Shown here one piece after another: positions 32,129-43,714 of a stretch of DNA of 64,000 bases. The DNA is from Gigaspora rosea. Lineage: Eukaryota > Glomeromycota > Glomeromycetes > Diversisporales > Gigasporaceae. Numbering within the stretch: position 1 is the first letter of the stretch; every line of letters begins with the position of its first letter. Location of the stretch: the NCBI GenBank assembly GCA_003550325.1, contig QKWP01000252.1, forward strand, positions 102,923 through 166,922, read 5' to 3'. The position numbers and the translations under genes were made by a program. A model generated the notes under the pieces. That model worked only from the letters and a program-made list of their open reading frames with translations, did no database searches and was not told the origin of the DNA.

Positions 32129-32490
32129 ATGGTTGAACATCCATGTACAAGATGTGGCAAAAACTTTCCCAAATTATGGAAACTTTGTCGCCATAATGAA
32201 AGACAATATAAATGTCGACCAAAAGTAATTCCTCAAATTACAGTTCCCAAGTCAAAAACCAAAAAGTTGACCAAGATCTGGAAGCCGGTCCAGGCCCTTC
32301 AACCCAAGCCTATAGAGAAGCAATAAAAGATGGCAACGTAGAACTAAAACAATCCGATATCCAGCCAGATTTAATAAAAGAAAAATATCTTAGAGCAGAT
32401 AAAAACGCCCCCAAAGGCAATATCCGATTTGAAAAAAAATCAGCTAATCTATCAAGGCCTCATAAAAATCTTTCATTATTAAGCAAATAG
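32129..32490 (+). pseudogene. C2H2 zinc-finger-headed protein of the Polinton-like fossil
   Basis: Begins MVEHPCTRCGKNFPKLWKL with CRHNE..YKC following, a C2H2-type finger, then a basic, proline-rich linker. It lies just inside the left TIR and runs toward the polymerase gene. In related elements such a finger heads the polymerase-side protein; its role is unknown. Confidence 0.55.
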
Positions 32491-32739
32491 GAGGCGATAG
32501 TCCCTTCTAGAAAAAACTTAGCATATTCATTTAATAAAGGTGTAAAAACCAAAAACGAATATATAGATGCGCCATATATGCTACAGCTTATAGGGTCAGC
32601 TCGAGAAAAAACAACTGAAGTCATCTTAACAGAATTACAAGAAAAAGAGCAAATCAGCATTAGTCGTATCATGCAAGTATACCAAAATGCAAAAATGCGG
32701 TAACCAATATTATCCTGTTTATAAAGAATCCTATCACAG

Positions 32740-35700
32740 AGGAGATATATGAGTAATTCTCTCTAAAGATAATATAGATAATCATTTAACTCTTTTCTGC
32801 CAAGAAATAGACAAAAAAATTGAGGAAATGTTAGAAGGTGAATCTAACTGGCAACTAATCCGAATCAATAAGGTATTTATTGAAGCCTATACCTATCATC
32901 GGGCATATGGAGGATCATATATTCCTACTTCTAAAAAGCTTGCCAATACAAAATGCACTATCAATCCAGATAATAAAGGTTTAATTGATCCAGAAACTAA
33001 TACATTATCTGAAAAATGTCTTCAAGGTGCATTAGGTGTATACTTTGCCTACCAGGATAGACATACAGAGCATCTTGAATGAATCTTTCGAGCCACAAAA
33101 TACAAGCCCTATTTAGATATTGTCAAGCTTGATGGAATTCCTATGCCCACACCAATCTGCTCCCGTATATTTAATAAGATTGAGGAGATGAATCCTGATA
33201 TCTCTATTAATGTCTGGGAATGGAAAGAGGAATCAGCAACCCCCAAACCAGTAATAGCTAGCAAGAATTATAATAGACAACATATTATATATCTCATGGC
33301 TCTTACAGATATTACCAAATCTGAGGACGATAAATATGGGCAAAAAAACTACTTTCTTTGGTTTAAAAATTCAGAAGGATTGGTTTATAAAGATAATGCT
33401 AACCAAGTTAAAAAGCATCTATGTAACCGATGCTTTCATAGTTTCCAGTCAGAAAAATCTCTAGCCCATCATCAAGAGCACTGTTTTGGTTTGGGGGAAG
33501 CAACTCAAGAAGTCAAATTACCTATCAAAGGTGTCAATGATTTTGAAAAATTTAAAAATTATGCTCAGATGATTAATGCTCTATGTGTAATTATAGCAGA
33601 CTTCGAGGCAGACAACAAAAAATGCAACGAAGAATATGGGGACAAATGCAAAAACTTACCGAGCAAAAAGCCAATAGCTTTTGTTATCTAGTTCATTGGA
33701 TCGATACTGAAGATATATGGGGGCCTTATCTATATCGAGGAGAAAATGCTGCTACACAAGAATTTGTCCAAAGAATTGATAAGGAGTTGGTCGAAATTAA
33801 TAAGGTTTTAGCTATTAAGCATGACTGAATTGTGACAGAAAAGATAAGAAAAAATTTGCCGAAGCTGATACTTGTTGGATATGTAAAGAAAAATTAGCTA
33901 TAGATGATAAGATCTGGGACTACTGTCATATAACAGGTGAATTTCGAGGACCCGCCCACAATGCATGTAATCTCAAACTCCAGATTGAAGCATGGAAAAC
34001 CCCTATCCCAATTATTTTCCATAACTTCCGGGGCTATGACTCTCACTTGGTCTGTGAATCTGTTGAAAAATCAGTTAATGCGCATCAGATAAAAGTCTTA
34101 GCCAAAACATTTGAGCGATACAAGTCTATGAAGGTAGGTCAGCTTAAATATATAATCTATCTTAAGACTGATGTGCATAGCCTTGCTGATATTTGGACCC
34201 AATTTCGAAAAACACGTATGCAATATTATGAGCTCGATCCTAGCCACTATGTTTCCGCACCAGCTTTAGCATAGGATGCTATGCTTAAAATGACAGAAGT
34301 CAAGATCGAGCTCTTTACAGATATAACTATGCATGATTTCATAGAAGAGGCTAAACGTGGCGGGATAGTTATAGCTTGTAAGCGCCATTTCAAAGCAAAT
34401 AATTCTAAGATGGGCAAGACATTTAACCCATCCAAGCCTACAACCTGAATCTTATATGTCGATGCAAACAATCTTTATGGCTGGGCCATGAGTCAGTATC
34501 TGCCTATAGAAAATTATTAATGAGAAGCAAGTCGGGAATATTTGCTTAAAAATCCTGATATGCAAAAGAAATATCTTAATAAGATTCTTAATACTAAAGC
34601 AGATGCTAAAAAAGGATATTATCCAAAGATTAATGCACACTTTCCTCTAAAGACCCATGACTATTTGAGTGATTTACCTCCAGCCATAGAGAATATGGCC
34701 GTAAATAAAGATATGTTGTGCCTCTATACTTCAGAGCTTGTAGATAACTTGGATGGAGGACGGTTTTTAGCAACAAAAAAATTAGTTCCACACCTTGGCC
34801 CACGAAAAGAATATATTCTTCATTATCTAGAGCTTCAATACTATGTAAAATTAGGTATAATAGTAGATGAGGTAATAGAAATTCTATCTTTCGATCAAAC
34901 TAACTGGCTCGCACCCTTTAATACGGAAAAATGACAAGGGGCTAAGAATGCTTTTGAGAAAGATTTCTTTAAACTCATGAATAATTCGGTATATAGCAAA
35001 ACTATGGAAAATGTTCGCAAATACCAAGACGTCAAGCTCATGGCTATGAATAATGAGCAAGACGAAAAGAAATTTATTAAGCAGATCCGTAAACCCTCTT
35101 TTAAATATGCCAAACAGCTTGGAAATACACTTGTAGGAGCACATATAGGAAAGGCCACTGTGACTCTCAACAAAACATTATTGTCAGAGCATCAGTTCTG
35201 GGTCTTAGCAAGCTCTTAATGTATTGCTTCTGGTATGGATATGTAAAAGAGAGATATGGTGAAAAAGCTATACTTGGATATATGGATACAGACTTATTTA
35301 TATTTATAGTTGTAACTAATGATATCTACAAAGATATGGCAGAGCGACCTGACCTTTTCGATCTTAATGATTCTAAGACTATTGGGCTTTTCAAAGACGA
35401 GACCCCCGGCAATGTGATTACAGAATCTTATCATATCCGGGCCAAATCATACCACTACGTTTTAGCAAATAAGTCTACAAAGTCTAAGCATAAGGGGTTA
35501 GAAAAAAAGGCATAAATGAAATGGCCACAAACTCTTATATGCCATCTTTAGAAGGGTCCTTGCTAGATGATCTGATAGATAGATTATTATTATCAGAGCA
35601 AGAAGCCAATAATTTGGCTATGCGAACTGAGGCAAATCCTATGACCCTAGTATATCGGAACTGTCTCTTTGATAAAGAAGTATTCTATACCAAGAATATA

Positions 35701-35890
35701 GGTATCTGGTCAAAGAATCATGTATTATCTTTGGTTGAATCAGAAAAGAAGGCTCTATGCCAAATCGATACTAAGTGCTGGATTCTATCAGATAGTATAA
35801 CCTCTTTGCCATATTTTCATTGGCGTAATAAAGCTTATGAAAATATGGTCAAGGCTGGTATACCCCATGAAGAGGCCGAAAAAAGAGCTT
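32740..35890 (+). pseudogene. protein-primed family B DNA polymerase, fossil
   Basis: Readable blocks, in order: an N-terminal region (32828-33082, 33143-33691) with a CNRCFHSFQSEKSLAHH finger and the exonuclease-like VIIADFEADN; an endonuclease VII-like signature near 33870-34080 (CWICKEK, then YCHITGEFRGPAHNACN, then IFHNFRGYDSHL); NNSVYSKTMEN (about 34980) of motif B; and GYMDTDLF (about 35280) of motif C. The tail runs to about 35890. This polymerase would copy the element's own DNA from a protein primer. The gene is broken at several points. Assignment to the Polinton/linear-plasmid type of PolB rests on these motifs. Confidence 0.8.
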
Positions 35891-36219
35891 AAGGGCCAAG
35901 CTCCCAGAGAAGTATATACGTCTCACATAAACCATTTTCTCGCAAGCTCGAAAATGGATATATAGTTAACTAATATATAGTGATCAAACTAGGTATTAAC
36001 TACTTTTCGGCTTCGAGCGAGAATCACGAGAAGGCTGGGCATTCCTTGAGAATAGTATATAATATATTTTTTTTAAAAAATATTTAATATTATTTAGAGT
36101 TGGTAGTACGTGACCCCAGGTCACAATATCATGTGACTACTGTGCCCTGGTGACATGGTGTCCCACCTCGGCAATTAGTTTTTATAAAAAAAATTATTAT
36201 CAATATATAATACTAAAAA

Positions 36220-36471
36220 ATGGTACATAAGGTACATAAATACCAAACAAGACTGGGTGCATATTATTCCCAACATAAAAAGCTAAAAAAGATAGTAAAA
36301 TCGTTAAAAGAAACTATTGACTGGATAGAACATTATATAGAAGATCGAACTGGTGTTGAGTTTGGCAAAAATTTATTAGATTCTGATTCAGATTCAGATT
36401 CTGATTCAGACCTGCCTTTCTGTGATCTCCAATTAAGAGTCGAGAAAAAAAGGATCAAGGAGCAAGCTTAA
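36220..36471 (+). CDS. small coiled-coil/acidic protein of the fossil element
   Basis: 83 codons: a Lys-rich N-terminus (MVHKVHKYQTRLGAYYSQHK), a predicted helical middle, an Asp-Ser run encoded by GATTCA/GATTCT repeats, and a basic end. No family recognised. It lies between the polymerase and the minus-strand block, after a spacer with CCAGGTCACAATATCATGTG. It could be a genuine accessory protein of the element. Confidence 0.45.
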   Translation: MVHKVHKYQTRLGAYYSQHKKLKKIVKSLKETIDWIEHYIEDRTGVEFGKNLLDSDSDSDSDSDLPFCDLQLRVEKKRIKEQA

Positions 36472-36596
36472 AATAATAAATACCAGTATATATCTGGTAT
36501 ATCCGGTATATCCATTATATCTGGTATATCTGGTATATTTTATTTAATAAATTATTTCGAAATAATATATTAGATATAAAAAAATATTACTACCAT

Positions 36597-36825
36597 GCAA
36601 CGCATGAGATGTGATGCTTCTTCTTTATCTTTAGCTGATTATAATTTTATTATACAATGTCATAACAATATGCCAAGGACTAAAGCTTTGAATGAGCTAA
36701 AAGACAAATATAGCATATCACAAAAACGTATTTATCAGATCTAGAGAGGTGAGGAAAAAAATAGAATTGCATGGGATCAACCAATTCTACCTCTCGACTT
36801 TGTCGAAGAAGATCAAGGGAGTTAA
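36597..36825 (+). pseudogene. short HTH-like protein of the fossil element
   Basis: From ATG near 36597: MQRMRCDASSLSLADYNFII, then NNMPRTKALNELKDKYSISQ and KRIYQI, a resolvase/homeodomain-like helix-turn-helix pattern. Followed by an inverted pair of TCTACCTCTCGACTTTGTCG words (36788 and 36860). A DNA-binding role is inferred from the helix pattern only. Confidence 0.35.
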
Positions 36826-36905
36826 AAAAAAGAAAATTCTTGTCTAATAGACAAGATTCTGCCTCTCGACTTTGTCGAGGAAGGTGGGGGGCAAGAAGAT
36901 CTAAT
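36780..36905. repeat. CTCTCGACTTTGTCGA direct repeat
   Basis: TACCTCTCGACTTTGTCGAA (36789) recurs as TGCCTCTCGACTTTGTCGAG (36861). TCGACTTTGTCAAG appears again near 37648. The core TCGAC.TTGTCGA is nearly palindromic. Confidence 0.6.
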
Positions 36906-37083
36906 TGCATTTTACGAAAAAAAAAGCCATTCGAGATAAAAAAAATATAGCCAAACTTAAATTTATACTAGCTAAGTAGACGATCCAGCTCATCGTAGAA
37001 TGATAAAAACTTCTCACATGCGTCAGTAAGAATCTCTTTAGCACTGAGAGTATCAAATAACATTTTTTCAAGTTCATCATAAC

Positions 37084-37716
37084 TTATATATTTTTTTTTA
37101 TTAGAATATTGGTTTCTCCCTTATTATAAACTGAAAGTGGAATAGTAATACTTTTTCCATTAGCTGATGCTGTAAACTCACCCTTTACTATAGGTTCCCA
37201 GCCAGCCCGATGTTGCCATCTAGTGCCAAGAATAAATAATGATATATCATTGCTATTATTATCTTTTTCTGTTGGTAAAACTGAAAACTCATCCGAAATT
37301 GTTAAGGTATTATTTCCAATACCTATAGTAACAGGTATATCAGAAAAGGTCCCAACGGATTGTTTTTCGCCTACAGCCCCTGTTAGTTTATAAACCTTTT
37401 TTCTATCTATTTTTAGCCCAAAATATTTTATAAAATGGTTTGCGATATTTTCAGAAATATGTGACCCATCTGAACCCGTATCGAGCAATGCATGGGGTAT
37501 TTCTAAATCATGTACTTTAGATGAAATCGTAGCATAGTTATTGGGTTCTTTTATTTGCAAAAAGTTTATTTTTAATGGGTCAAGCCAATTTCGATATAAT
37601 TGGGATTCTTGATATTGTTTTATAGCATAATTTAGACACGAAGTGCTCGACTTTGTCAAGAAAGAATACCCTCCCATCTTCTCACAATAATTGCTTGAAG
37701 TCAAATATGCCGGCAT
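37084..37716 (-). pseudogene. retropepsin-like aspartic protease, fossil
   Basis: 210-codon open stretch with HALLDTGSDGSHISENIANH (about 37500-37440), the DTGS active-site motif of retropepsins, then TLTISDEFSVLPTEK and ISLFILGTRW, the expected ILG motif. Such single-domain proteases act as dimers and mature gag-type proteins. It lies downstream of the gag-like region on the same strand and probably belonged to one polyprotein. Part of the broken fossil. Confidence 0.7.
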
Positions 37717-38214
37717 ATCTTTTTCTGAGCATGCGAGAAAAAATGGCTCTAAAATAAATTGATACTTTTTTATTATATTTTCTTATACTTTAGCTACTTC
37801 TTTATTCGTACAATTTTTTGAATGATATGAATAAAATGAGTCTTTCATTTCGGGGAATAATTTACTAAGATCTGAATATATTTCTGTTAGAATTTCTTTA
37901 GGGCATTGAGAAATATATCTTGTTAAAATATATTTAACTGACTCTAAAAATATCTGATTTTCATTAATAGTTTTTTTTACTAGTTTTTTGGATTTCTTTT
38001 TTATAAAAGACTTAGAAACCCTGTTTTTTTTTTATATTAAAACAATTAGTTTCTCTAGACTCAATCTCACTATTTTCTTGGTCGCTTTATTCTTGGCTAC
38101 TTTCTTCTTGGTCGCTTTCATTAATTATATACTCTATATCATCTTCTGATTGGCTTTGGTCTATATATTCGTATTGGGAGCTAGTAATATTATTAATCTT
38201 TTTAGTCTTTCTAA

Positions 38215-38280
38215 ATTTGAAGCAATTCTTTTTTGTATGGCCGGCTTTTCCACAAATAGAACAGTATCTTTCTATTTTTT
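38215..38280 (-). pseudogene. CCHC zinc knuckle of the gag-like region
   Basis: Minus-strand CSICGKAGHTKKNCFKFRK fits C-x2-C-x4-H-x4-C, the retroviral-type knuckle that binds nucleic acid. It lies between the gag-like block and the protease, the order found in LTR-type elements. Confidence 0.7.
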
Positions 38281-38300
38281 TTGATTTTGTTATTTTTTAG

Positions 38301-39120
38301 CTATAGCCTTTTTGAAGCATATAATTTTTTTGATTGTATATTGTAATTCGCATAGCCTAATCTTTTATATAATTCTTCTTCGATAAAATATTCTAAAGAA
38401 TCTGGATCTCTAGATGCTTCATCAGAATACCCCAGTCTTTGGGCTATAAGATCTAAATAGTTATATGCTTTTTTATATATAGTTAAATTTTCACTATGTA
38501 TTGTATTGGATAAAATTATAGGAACTGATGAATTGTTATTAACTCCATTATATGTAAAGGTAGAAGGTTTTCGCTCAAGCCATGTGTCCTTAACAGATGT
38601 AAAGAAAGCATTTATATCTGCTGGATTCGTTATTTTTACTCTTGTAAATAATTCATTAGGTAAGTAAGTCCATAATATAGCCAATGCGTCCTGGTTATTA
38701 TTCGGTGTTTGTAATAATAAAAGACGAATTCTGTCTTCATAGGTTTGGGGAGTGTCAGTGGGGTTTAATTTTTCTTGTGCTAATCTGGATAAAGAGGCAT
38801 TGCGTGATCCTATTGTTTCTTCATGATATTTATGCTGTAACCATGCTAAAAATCGTGCTAGAGTATCAATATTTGTGCCTGCAGAGTATTCAGCTGGGAC
38901 AGGTGTATATTTACCAGACATTTTAGATTTTAAAAGTTCAGCTTTTACAGTATCATTAAATCCAGCAACTGCCAATGTATTTCCATATGAAAAAACTTGT
39001 ACTACTTTATTATAATATTAATCAGGAGGTTCCTGGCCTATATATTGGTGAATTTGAGCCATCAATGGGGATAATGAAGATATAACGTCTGGTAAGGTTG
39101 CCATGTTTCTATATTATTAT
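38301..39120 (-). pseudogene. gag-like protein, fossil
   Basis: Open stretch 38975-38301 with upstream coding character to about 39120. Readable landmarks: LAVAGFNDTVKAELLKSKMS, FLAWLQHKYHEETIGS, LAQEKLNPTDTPQTYEDRIR and FFTSVKDTWLERKPS. These recall gag/capsid-like domains found in Glomeromycotina genomes (from memory). No reverse transcriptase or RNase H lies nearby. Confidence 0.6.
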
Positions 39121-39129
39121 TCTGTAGCA

Positions 39130-39735
39130 CAAAGTTTGTTGATTTAAATTATTAATTAATTGTTCTGAATTTCGGGCCCGATTTTTCTACTTGCCCCACT
39201 TATTTTGTAATTGGTGATAGGTCTGTTTGTTTCTTAATTTTAATGCAAAGCTTTCTATAAGCAATTCTGATATCCGTCTTTTTTGTGTGCGGATTGTAAT
39301 TCGTCCATCAAGTTCTCGAGATTTGAATATATTATGCCGTGTTCTGTGGGCCTCATAAGCCTGATAAAGAAGATCATAGTCATTTTGAAGTGTGGCTAAC
39401 TGGGTCTGTAAATCTGCAAACTGGGTCTGTGGATTGGCTAACTGGGTTTGTAAATTTATTATCTAGGTCTGCAAATTCGCTACTCGATTTTTGGCATTAA
39501 TTGCTCGAGCATTTGCTCGTGGATATATTTGTAGTACCAATCTCTCAAACCTATTTCCGGCATCAGAAATTATATCAAGATAATCTTCAATGCCATTTAT
39601 TGTAGATGCTATTGTAAGTGGACTCTGAAAATATTGTCTAATGTTATCAATCTCTCGCCGGATTCTATTATTTTGAATCGTGGCTTGATTTTCAGGAAGA
39701 GATAATGTTCGGGAAGATCCTGGTTGTTGTGCCAT
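39130..39735 (-). pseudogene. coiled-coil protein upstream of the gag-like gene
   Basis: ATG at 39735 starts MAQQPGSSRTLSLPENQATI. A helical region follows, then repeated QTQL/LQT units (TAACTGGGTCTGTAAAT type) of a coiled coil. It may be the N-terminal part of the gag-like protein or a separate structural protein. Upstream, 39750-40049 also reads as coiled coil on the minus strand. Confidence 0.5.
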
Positions 39736-40049
39736 ATCTTGAAAATTGTTTTCTATATATAATTTTTCGAGTTTGCAAGAAAAGTGGTCTATTTCATTCT
39801 GAAAAATAGCTAACCGTTTTTCTAAATAATCTATATAATGCCCTTGATTTATAGAATCTTGAAGTGTCTTTTCTAACTGTTCTTTAAGACTAGAAATTTC
39901 TAATCTTAATGGGTCTAGCTCCTCATTCCGAATTGAGATTTCTTTTTCAAGATAATTAATATAATCCTCTTTTGAGTCCAGATCCCATTGTAATTTGCAG
40001 ACCCGATCTTGTATTGCTAATAAAGCACCTTTAAATTTTTTGATTCTTT

Positions 40050-40894
40050 NNNNNNNNNNNNNNNNNNNNNNNNNNNNNNNNNNNNNNNNNNNNNNNNNNN
40101 NNNNNNNNNNNNNNNNNNNNNNNNNNNNNNNNNNNNNNNNNNNNNNNNNNNNNNNNNNNNNNNNNNNNNNNNNNNNNNNNNNNNNNNNNNNNNNNNNNNN
40201 NNNNNNNNNNNNNNNNNNNNNNNNNNNNNNNNNNNNNNNNNNNNNNNNNNNNNNNNNNNNNNNNNNNNNNNNNNNNNNNNNNNNNNNNNNNNNNNNNNNN
40301 NNNNNNNNNNNNNNNNNNNNNNNNNNNNNNNNNNNNNNNNNNNNNNNNNNNNNNNNNNNNNNNNNNNNNNNNNNNNNNNNNNNNNNNNNNNNNNNNNNNN
40401 NNNNNNNNNNNNNNNNNNNNNNNNNNNNNNNNNNNNNNNNNNNNNNNNNNNNNNNNNNNNNNNNNNNNNNNNNNNNNNNNNNNNNNNNNNNNNNNNNNNN
40501 NNNNNNNNNNNNNNNNNNNNNNNNNNNNNNNNNNNNNNNNNNNNNNNNNNNNNNNNNNNNNNNNNNNNNNNNNNNNNNNNNNNNNNNNNNNNNNNNNNNN
40601 NNNNNNNNNNNNNNNNNNNNNNNNNNNNNNNNNNNNNNNNNNNNNNNNNNNNNNNNNNNNNNNNNNNNNNNNNNNNNNNNNNNNNNNNNNNNNNNNNNNN
40701 NNNNNNNNNNNNNNNNNNNNNNNNNNNNNNNNNNNNNNNNNNNNNNNNNNNNNNNNNNNNNNNNNNNNNNNNNNNNNNNNNNNNNNNNNNNNNNNNNNNN
40801 NNNNNNNNNNNNNNNNNNNNNNNNNNNNNNNNNNNNNNNNNNNNNNNNNNNNNNNNNNNNNNNNNNNNNNNNNNNNNNNNNNNNNNNNNNNNNN
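40050..40894. other. assembly gap (N run)
   Basis: 845 undetermined bases inside the Polinton-like fossil, between the minus-strand block and the integrase tail. The two long open stretches spanning it are artefacts of N translation. Confidence 0.95.
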
Positions 40895-41068
40895 AATTGG
40901 TCTCCTCAGATTTATTTTATCCGTGAAGCTTTGGTACAAAAAAATCAGCCAATCTTGTATTGGCTAGAAGATGATGAGGGCAATGGGCCAAAGCGGTCTT
41001 TTGTCAGAGAGGAGCTCCAAGTTGTAAAAGATATAGAATTACCTCCTCAGTGGGTACTTACGATTTAA
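40895..41068 (+). pseudogene. integrase C-terminal tail
   Basis: From the gap edge the frame reads NWSPQIYFIREALVQKNQPI, YWLEDDEGNGPKRSFVREEL and Q, ending at 41068. The NWS-E-(I/V)-(F/Y) ... Y-L-(E/K)-D ... (F/Y)-x-E-EL order is the C-terminal segment of Polinton-type integrases (a chromo/SH3-like fold). The catalytic core must lie in the gap, so this partial match is the only view of the integrase. Confidence 0.65.
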
Positions 41069-41127
41069 AAATTTTATGATATGAAAGATGCTTGTGGAAT
41101 GCTTCAAGTTGGTGTTCCTCTGGTCTT

Positions 41128-41508
41128 TTATAAATTAATAAATTCTTCTGTTTCTTTATCAATCTGGGCTTCGTCAACGAAGTGGTCTTTAGCCAATTTG
41201 TAATATAACTTATATAATTCCATTATGGAATTAAGAATCTTTGGATCATTGCTGTACCATAATTTGTAGTCATTCATAATTTTATTATATTTGTCATTAT
41301 TGGGGAATATTGTAATAGCCAATTTTAGTATATATTCTTCTGGGTCTTCTGCCTAGCAAAATTTTATAATTCTTTCTTTATAGTTTTGCATGAACTTGCC
41401 ATCTTTTGGTTTTCTATAATAGAGGCCTGCTTTGATTACATTAATTAAAGCTTGCTCGATATCTTTGTATGTGGGCTTGGTTTAAGTTAATTGATTTTGG
41501 GTGCTCAT
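41128..41508 (-). pseudogene. unrecognised small protein of the fossil element
   Basis: Minus strand; the clearest stretch is 41322-41128 (MAITIFPNNDKYNKIMNDYK, then LYKLYYKLAKDHFVDEAQID). Coding character extends upstream to an ATG near 41508. Helical, charged, no known family. Confidence 0.4.
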
Positions 41509-41586
41509 TGTGAGGTGTTTGTTTACTATATAATACTTATAAAATTGTTTTATTTAAATAATAAAAATTTATTAAATATATATATT

Positions 41587-41796
41587 ATGCACGGTGAATA
41601 TTTCTGCCCATTTATTAAGTTTACAGGTGAAACTTGTGGAAAATCCTGTATGCGTGAAGAAGGGTGTTCTATTTATTGGAAGTATGTTAGAAAATTAGTT
41701 AATAAACAACTTATTCCTTGTAGTGAGTGTGGAAAACTTACTAGATCATATTCTGGTCGATGTCCAATACATATAAGAGGATTCTATACCTCTTAA
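41587..41796 (+). CDS. small zinc-ribbon protein of the fossil element
   Basis: ATG at 41587; 69 codons with MHGEYFCPFIKFTGETCGKS, CMREEGC, IPCSECGKLTRSYSGRCPIH. The seven cysteines in C-x2-C style pairs suggest two small zinc-binding knuckles. It lies just inside the right TIR, opposite the finger protein near the left TIR. No family recognised. Confidence 0.5.
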   Translation: MHGEYFCPFIKFTGETCGKSCMREEGCSIYWKYVRKLVNKQLIPCSECGKLTRSYSGRCPIHIRGFYTS

Positions 41797-41866
41797 TATT
41801 ACTACAAACTACGCTCTAAAGCACAATTAGTAAGTATTAGATTATTAATTTTTATATCTATTTTCT

Positions 41867-42517
41867 GAAATTTCGGTATCCTGATATTATTTTTTTGTCC
41901 TAATTTTGATACCAAGATCCGAAATTTTAGTAAATATATCTGAAATTTTGGTACCTGGGTATCATAATTTTGGTATTCATATCCGAAATTTTGGTACCAG
42001 TATCCCAAATTTTGGTACCCAGGTATCATAATTTTGGTACCCGTATCTGAAATTTTGGTACCAATATTCCAAATTTTGGTACCCCACCAAGGCGGGGTAC
42101 CAAAATTTAACCTTTGCTAGATAATGTTTAATCACTTTTTGAATTAATTCTAGGATAATATTGAAAATAGTATGCATTTTAGGCTTGAATGGACTCGCAG
42201 AGAAGCACACTCGGACACTTCGGTCCTCGGTGCTCTCAGCTCATTTCAAGGGCAAGCAATATAGCATAATTTTTTTGTTATCTTGTTTGGGATTAAAAAC
42301 ATAGCCAGAATGTTAACAAAGACTATGTTTATCTTAATGTCCGAAACCCAAATTTAGATGTAAAGAAAGTAAGTTAACAGGAATTGGCTCTAACGTAATT
42401 TAAGCTTGAATTCAATAAATAATTAAATATATCTAGAAAAGCTTGTAAAGGAGGTAAGGAACCTATTCTGGATACATTTACGGAATTCTGTCCTAGAACC
42501 CTTCTTTTTGCCCTACT
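41867..42517 (-). repeat. right terminal inverted repeat, 651 bp
   Basis: Complement of 31389-32039. Includes the GGTACC(A)AAATTT chain (41875-42105), then the CACTTCGGTCCTCGGTGCTC region and the conserved outer end CCCTTCTTTTTGCCCTACT. Confidence 0.9.
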
Positions 42518-43141
42518 GGTGCTACTCTATATGATATTGCTCTAGTTAATAGTTAAGGGATATCTAAAGTTGGTCGTATAGTTGGAAAAAGATATTAGTT
42601 AAAAGATATAGTTTTATAGTAGAGATATACAATAGTTGCATTTGTTATATAATTTTTATTCAGCCAATTACGGGCTATAATAGTATATTTTCTTTTCTAC
42701 TTGTTTTTTTGTTTCATTTTTTTTGTTAAACTAGCCATCATGCTTATACCATGTGGTTTTTTTTCTTTTTTGTTTTTCTCTTCTATTTTTTATTTTTGTT
42801 TATTTTCTTTTTTTTTTTGTATTTCTTGTTTTCTTGGCTTTAATTTCTTTTTTCTTTACTTCTCTCCTTATCTTGCTCTTAGTAAATTCCTTGTTAGTTA
42901 AAGGAATATGAAGGAGAGAAGAAACCATTTTGGTATGGCACTTAGGCTAGTTTAACATAGCCTCTAGTTTTTAGATTTATCTCCAAATTAGTGCGGCAGG
43001 TTGCACTTTGGCACCTTATGGGCAGCTGGGTGATATCAGATTTGCAAATTAGAAGTAAACAAGTGTATTAAAATAGCAATATATTTAGTATCTTAATAAA
43101 ATACTGGCGAAACTGCCTAAGTGAAAAAAATTTATAAAATT
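42518..43141. other. spacer with T-rich tract
   Basis: 42700-42900 is a CTTTTT-rich tract giving a Phe/Cys-rich open frame that I reject. CACTTTGGCACCTTATGGGC near 42995 is GC-richer but shows no motif. Confidence 0.45.
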
Positions 43142-43706
43142 AATATATTTAATTGATGATCCAGATAAGATCTGCAGAGTTACTATATTGGGACAATAGT
43201 AAATTTTGGGGATAAGTACAATATAAATTTTTATTATATTCTTCAATCTAAGCGAAGTCAAATGAAAAGTATTTTTTTATAAAGTTAATACTACATGTCG
43301 ATTAATTGAAAGTTGTAGAGTTCATTGAGACACATCTAACGGTGGTTAGATTATCCAAATTGGCCTAGTGGATAGCGCGTTATTATTAAAAATTTATTGG
43401 CTGACTATATAAAATCTCTATGTAACCAATATTTATTTACAGAGATTTTATATAGTTAGCCAATCGTTTTTTAATAATAACTCACCATCCACTAGGCTGA
43501 TTTTGATGCTCTAACTACTGTTAGATGCGTCTCGATGAGCTCTACAACTTTTAATCAATCAACATGTATCGTTAACTTAATAAAAAAAATACTTTTCATT
43601 TGACTCCGCTCAGATTGAAGCATATAGTTAATATTATAGAAATTTTGCCCCAATTTCTAATATAGAAATTCTGCTGATCTTATCCGGATTAGCAATTAAT
43701 CTTATT
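43142..43706. mobile_element. foldback family F, copy 2, complete
   Basis: Arms pair over about 270 bp: GATGATCCAGATAAGATCTG ... ACTATATTGGGACAATAG at the left outer part; AAAGTTGTAGAGTTCATTGA / CGATGAGCTCTACAACTTTT; and an inner stem around TATTTATTTACAGAG. It shares outer and inner sequence with copy 1 at 11350-12292 and lies directly next to a family T terminus, as copy 1 lies within a family T element. Confidence 0.8.
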
Positions 43707-43714
43707 TAAAACTA

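Larger units (their letters stand above)
31389..42517. mobile_element. Polinton-like (DNA polymerase B) fossil element
   Basis: About 11.1 kb bounded by 651-bp terminal inverted repeats, AGTAGGGCAAAAAGAAGGG at both outer ends, with GGTG immediately outside each end (a 4-bp match, shorter than the 6 bp usual for Polintons). Inside are a C2H2 finger protein, a polymerase B gene on the plus strand, small proteins, a minus-strand gag-like/zinc-knuckle/retropepsin block, an 845-bp assembly gap, and an integrase-like C-terminal tail after the gap. It is broken, with roughly ten or more breaks across its genes. TIR arms are about 95% identical by eye, so it is moderately old. Capsid, ATPase and cysteine protease genes were not seen. 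Confidence 0.75.

Noticed and set aside
37084-39735. Separate LTR retrotransposon nested in the Polinton-like fossil
   Set aside because: No long terminal repeats, reverse transcriptase, RNase H or flanking TSD seen around the gag/protease block; it reads as part of the host element, though nesting is not excluded.
39995-41068. Long ORFs on both strands across 40050-40894
   Set aside because: Created by translating undetermined bases; only the part after 40895 on the plus strand has real residues.
42701-42901. 66-residue Phe/Cys-rich ORF
   Set aside because: Comes from a T/C-rich low-complexity tract; no conserved motif.
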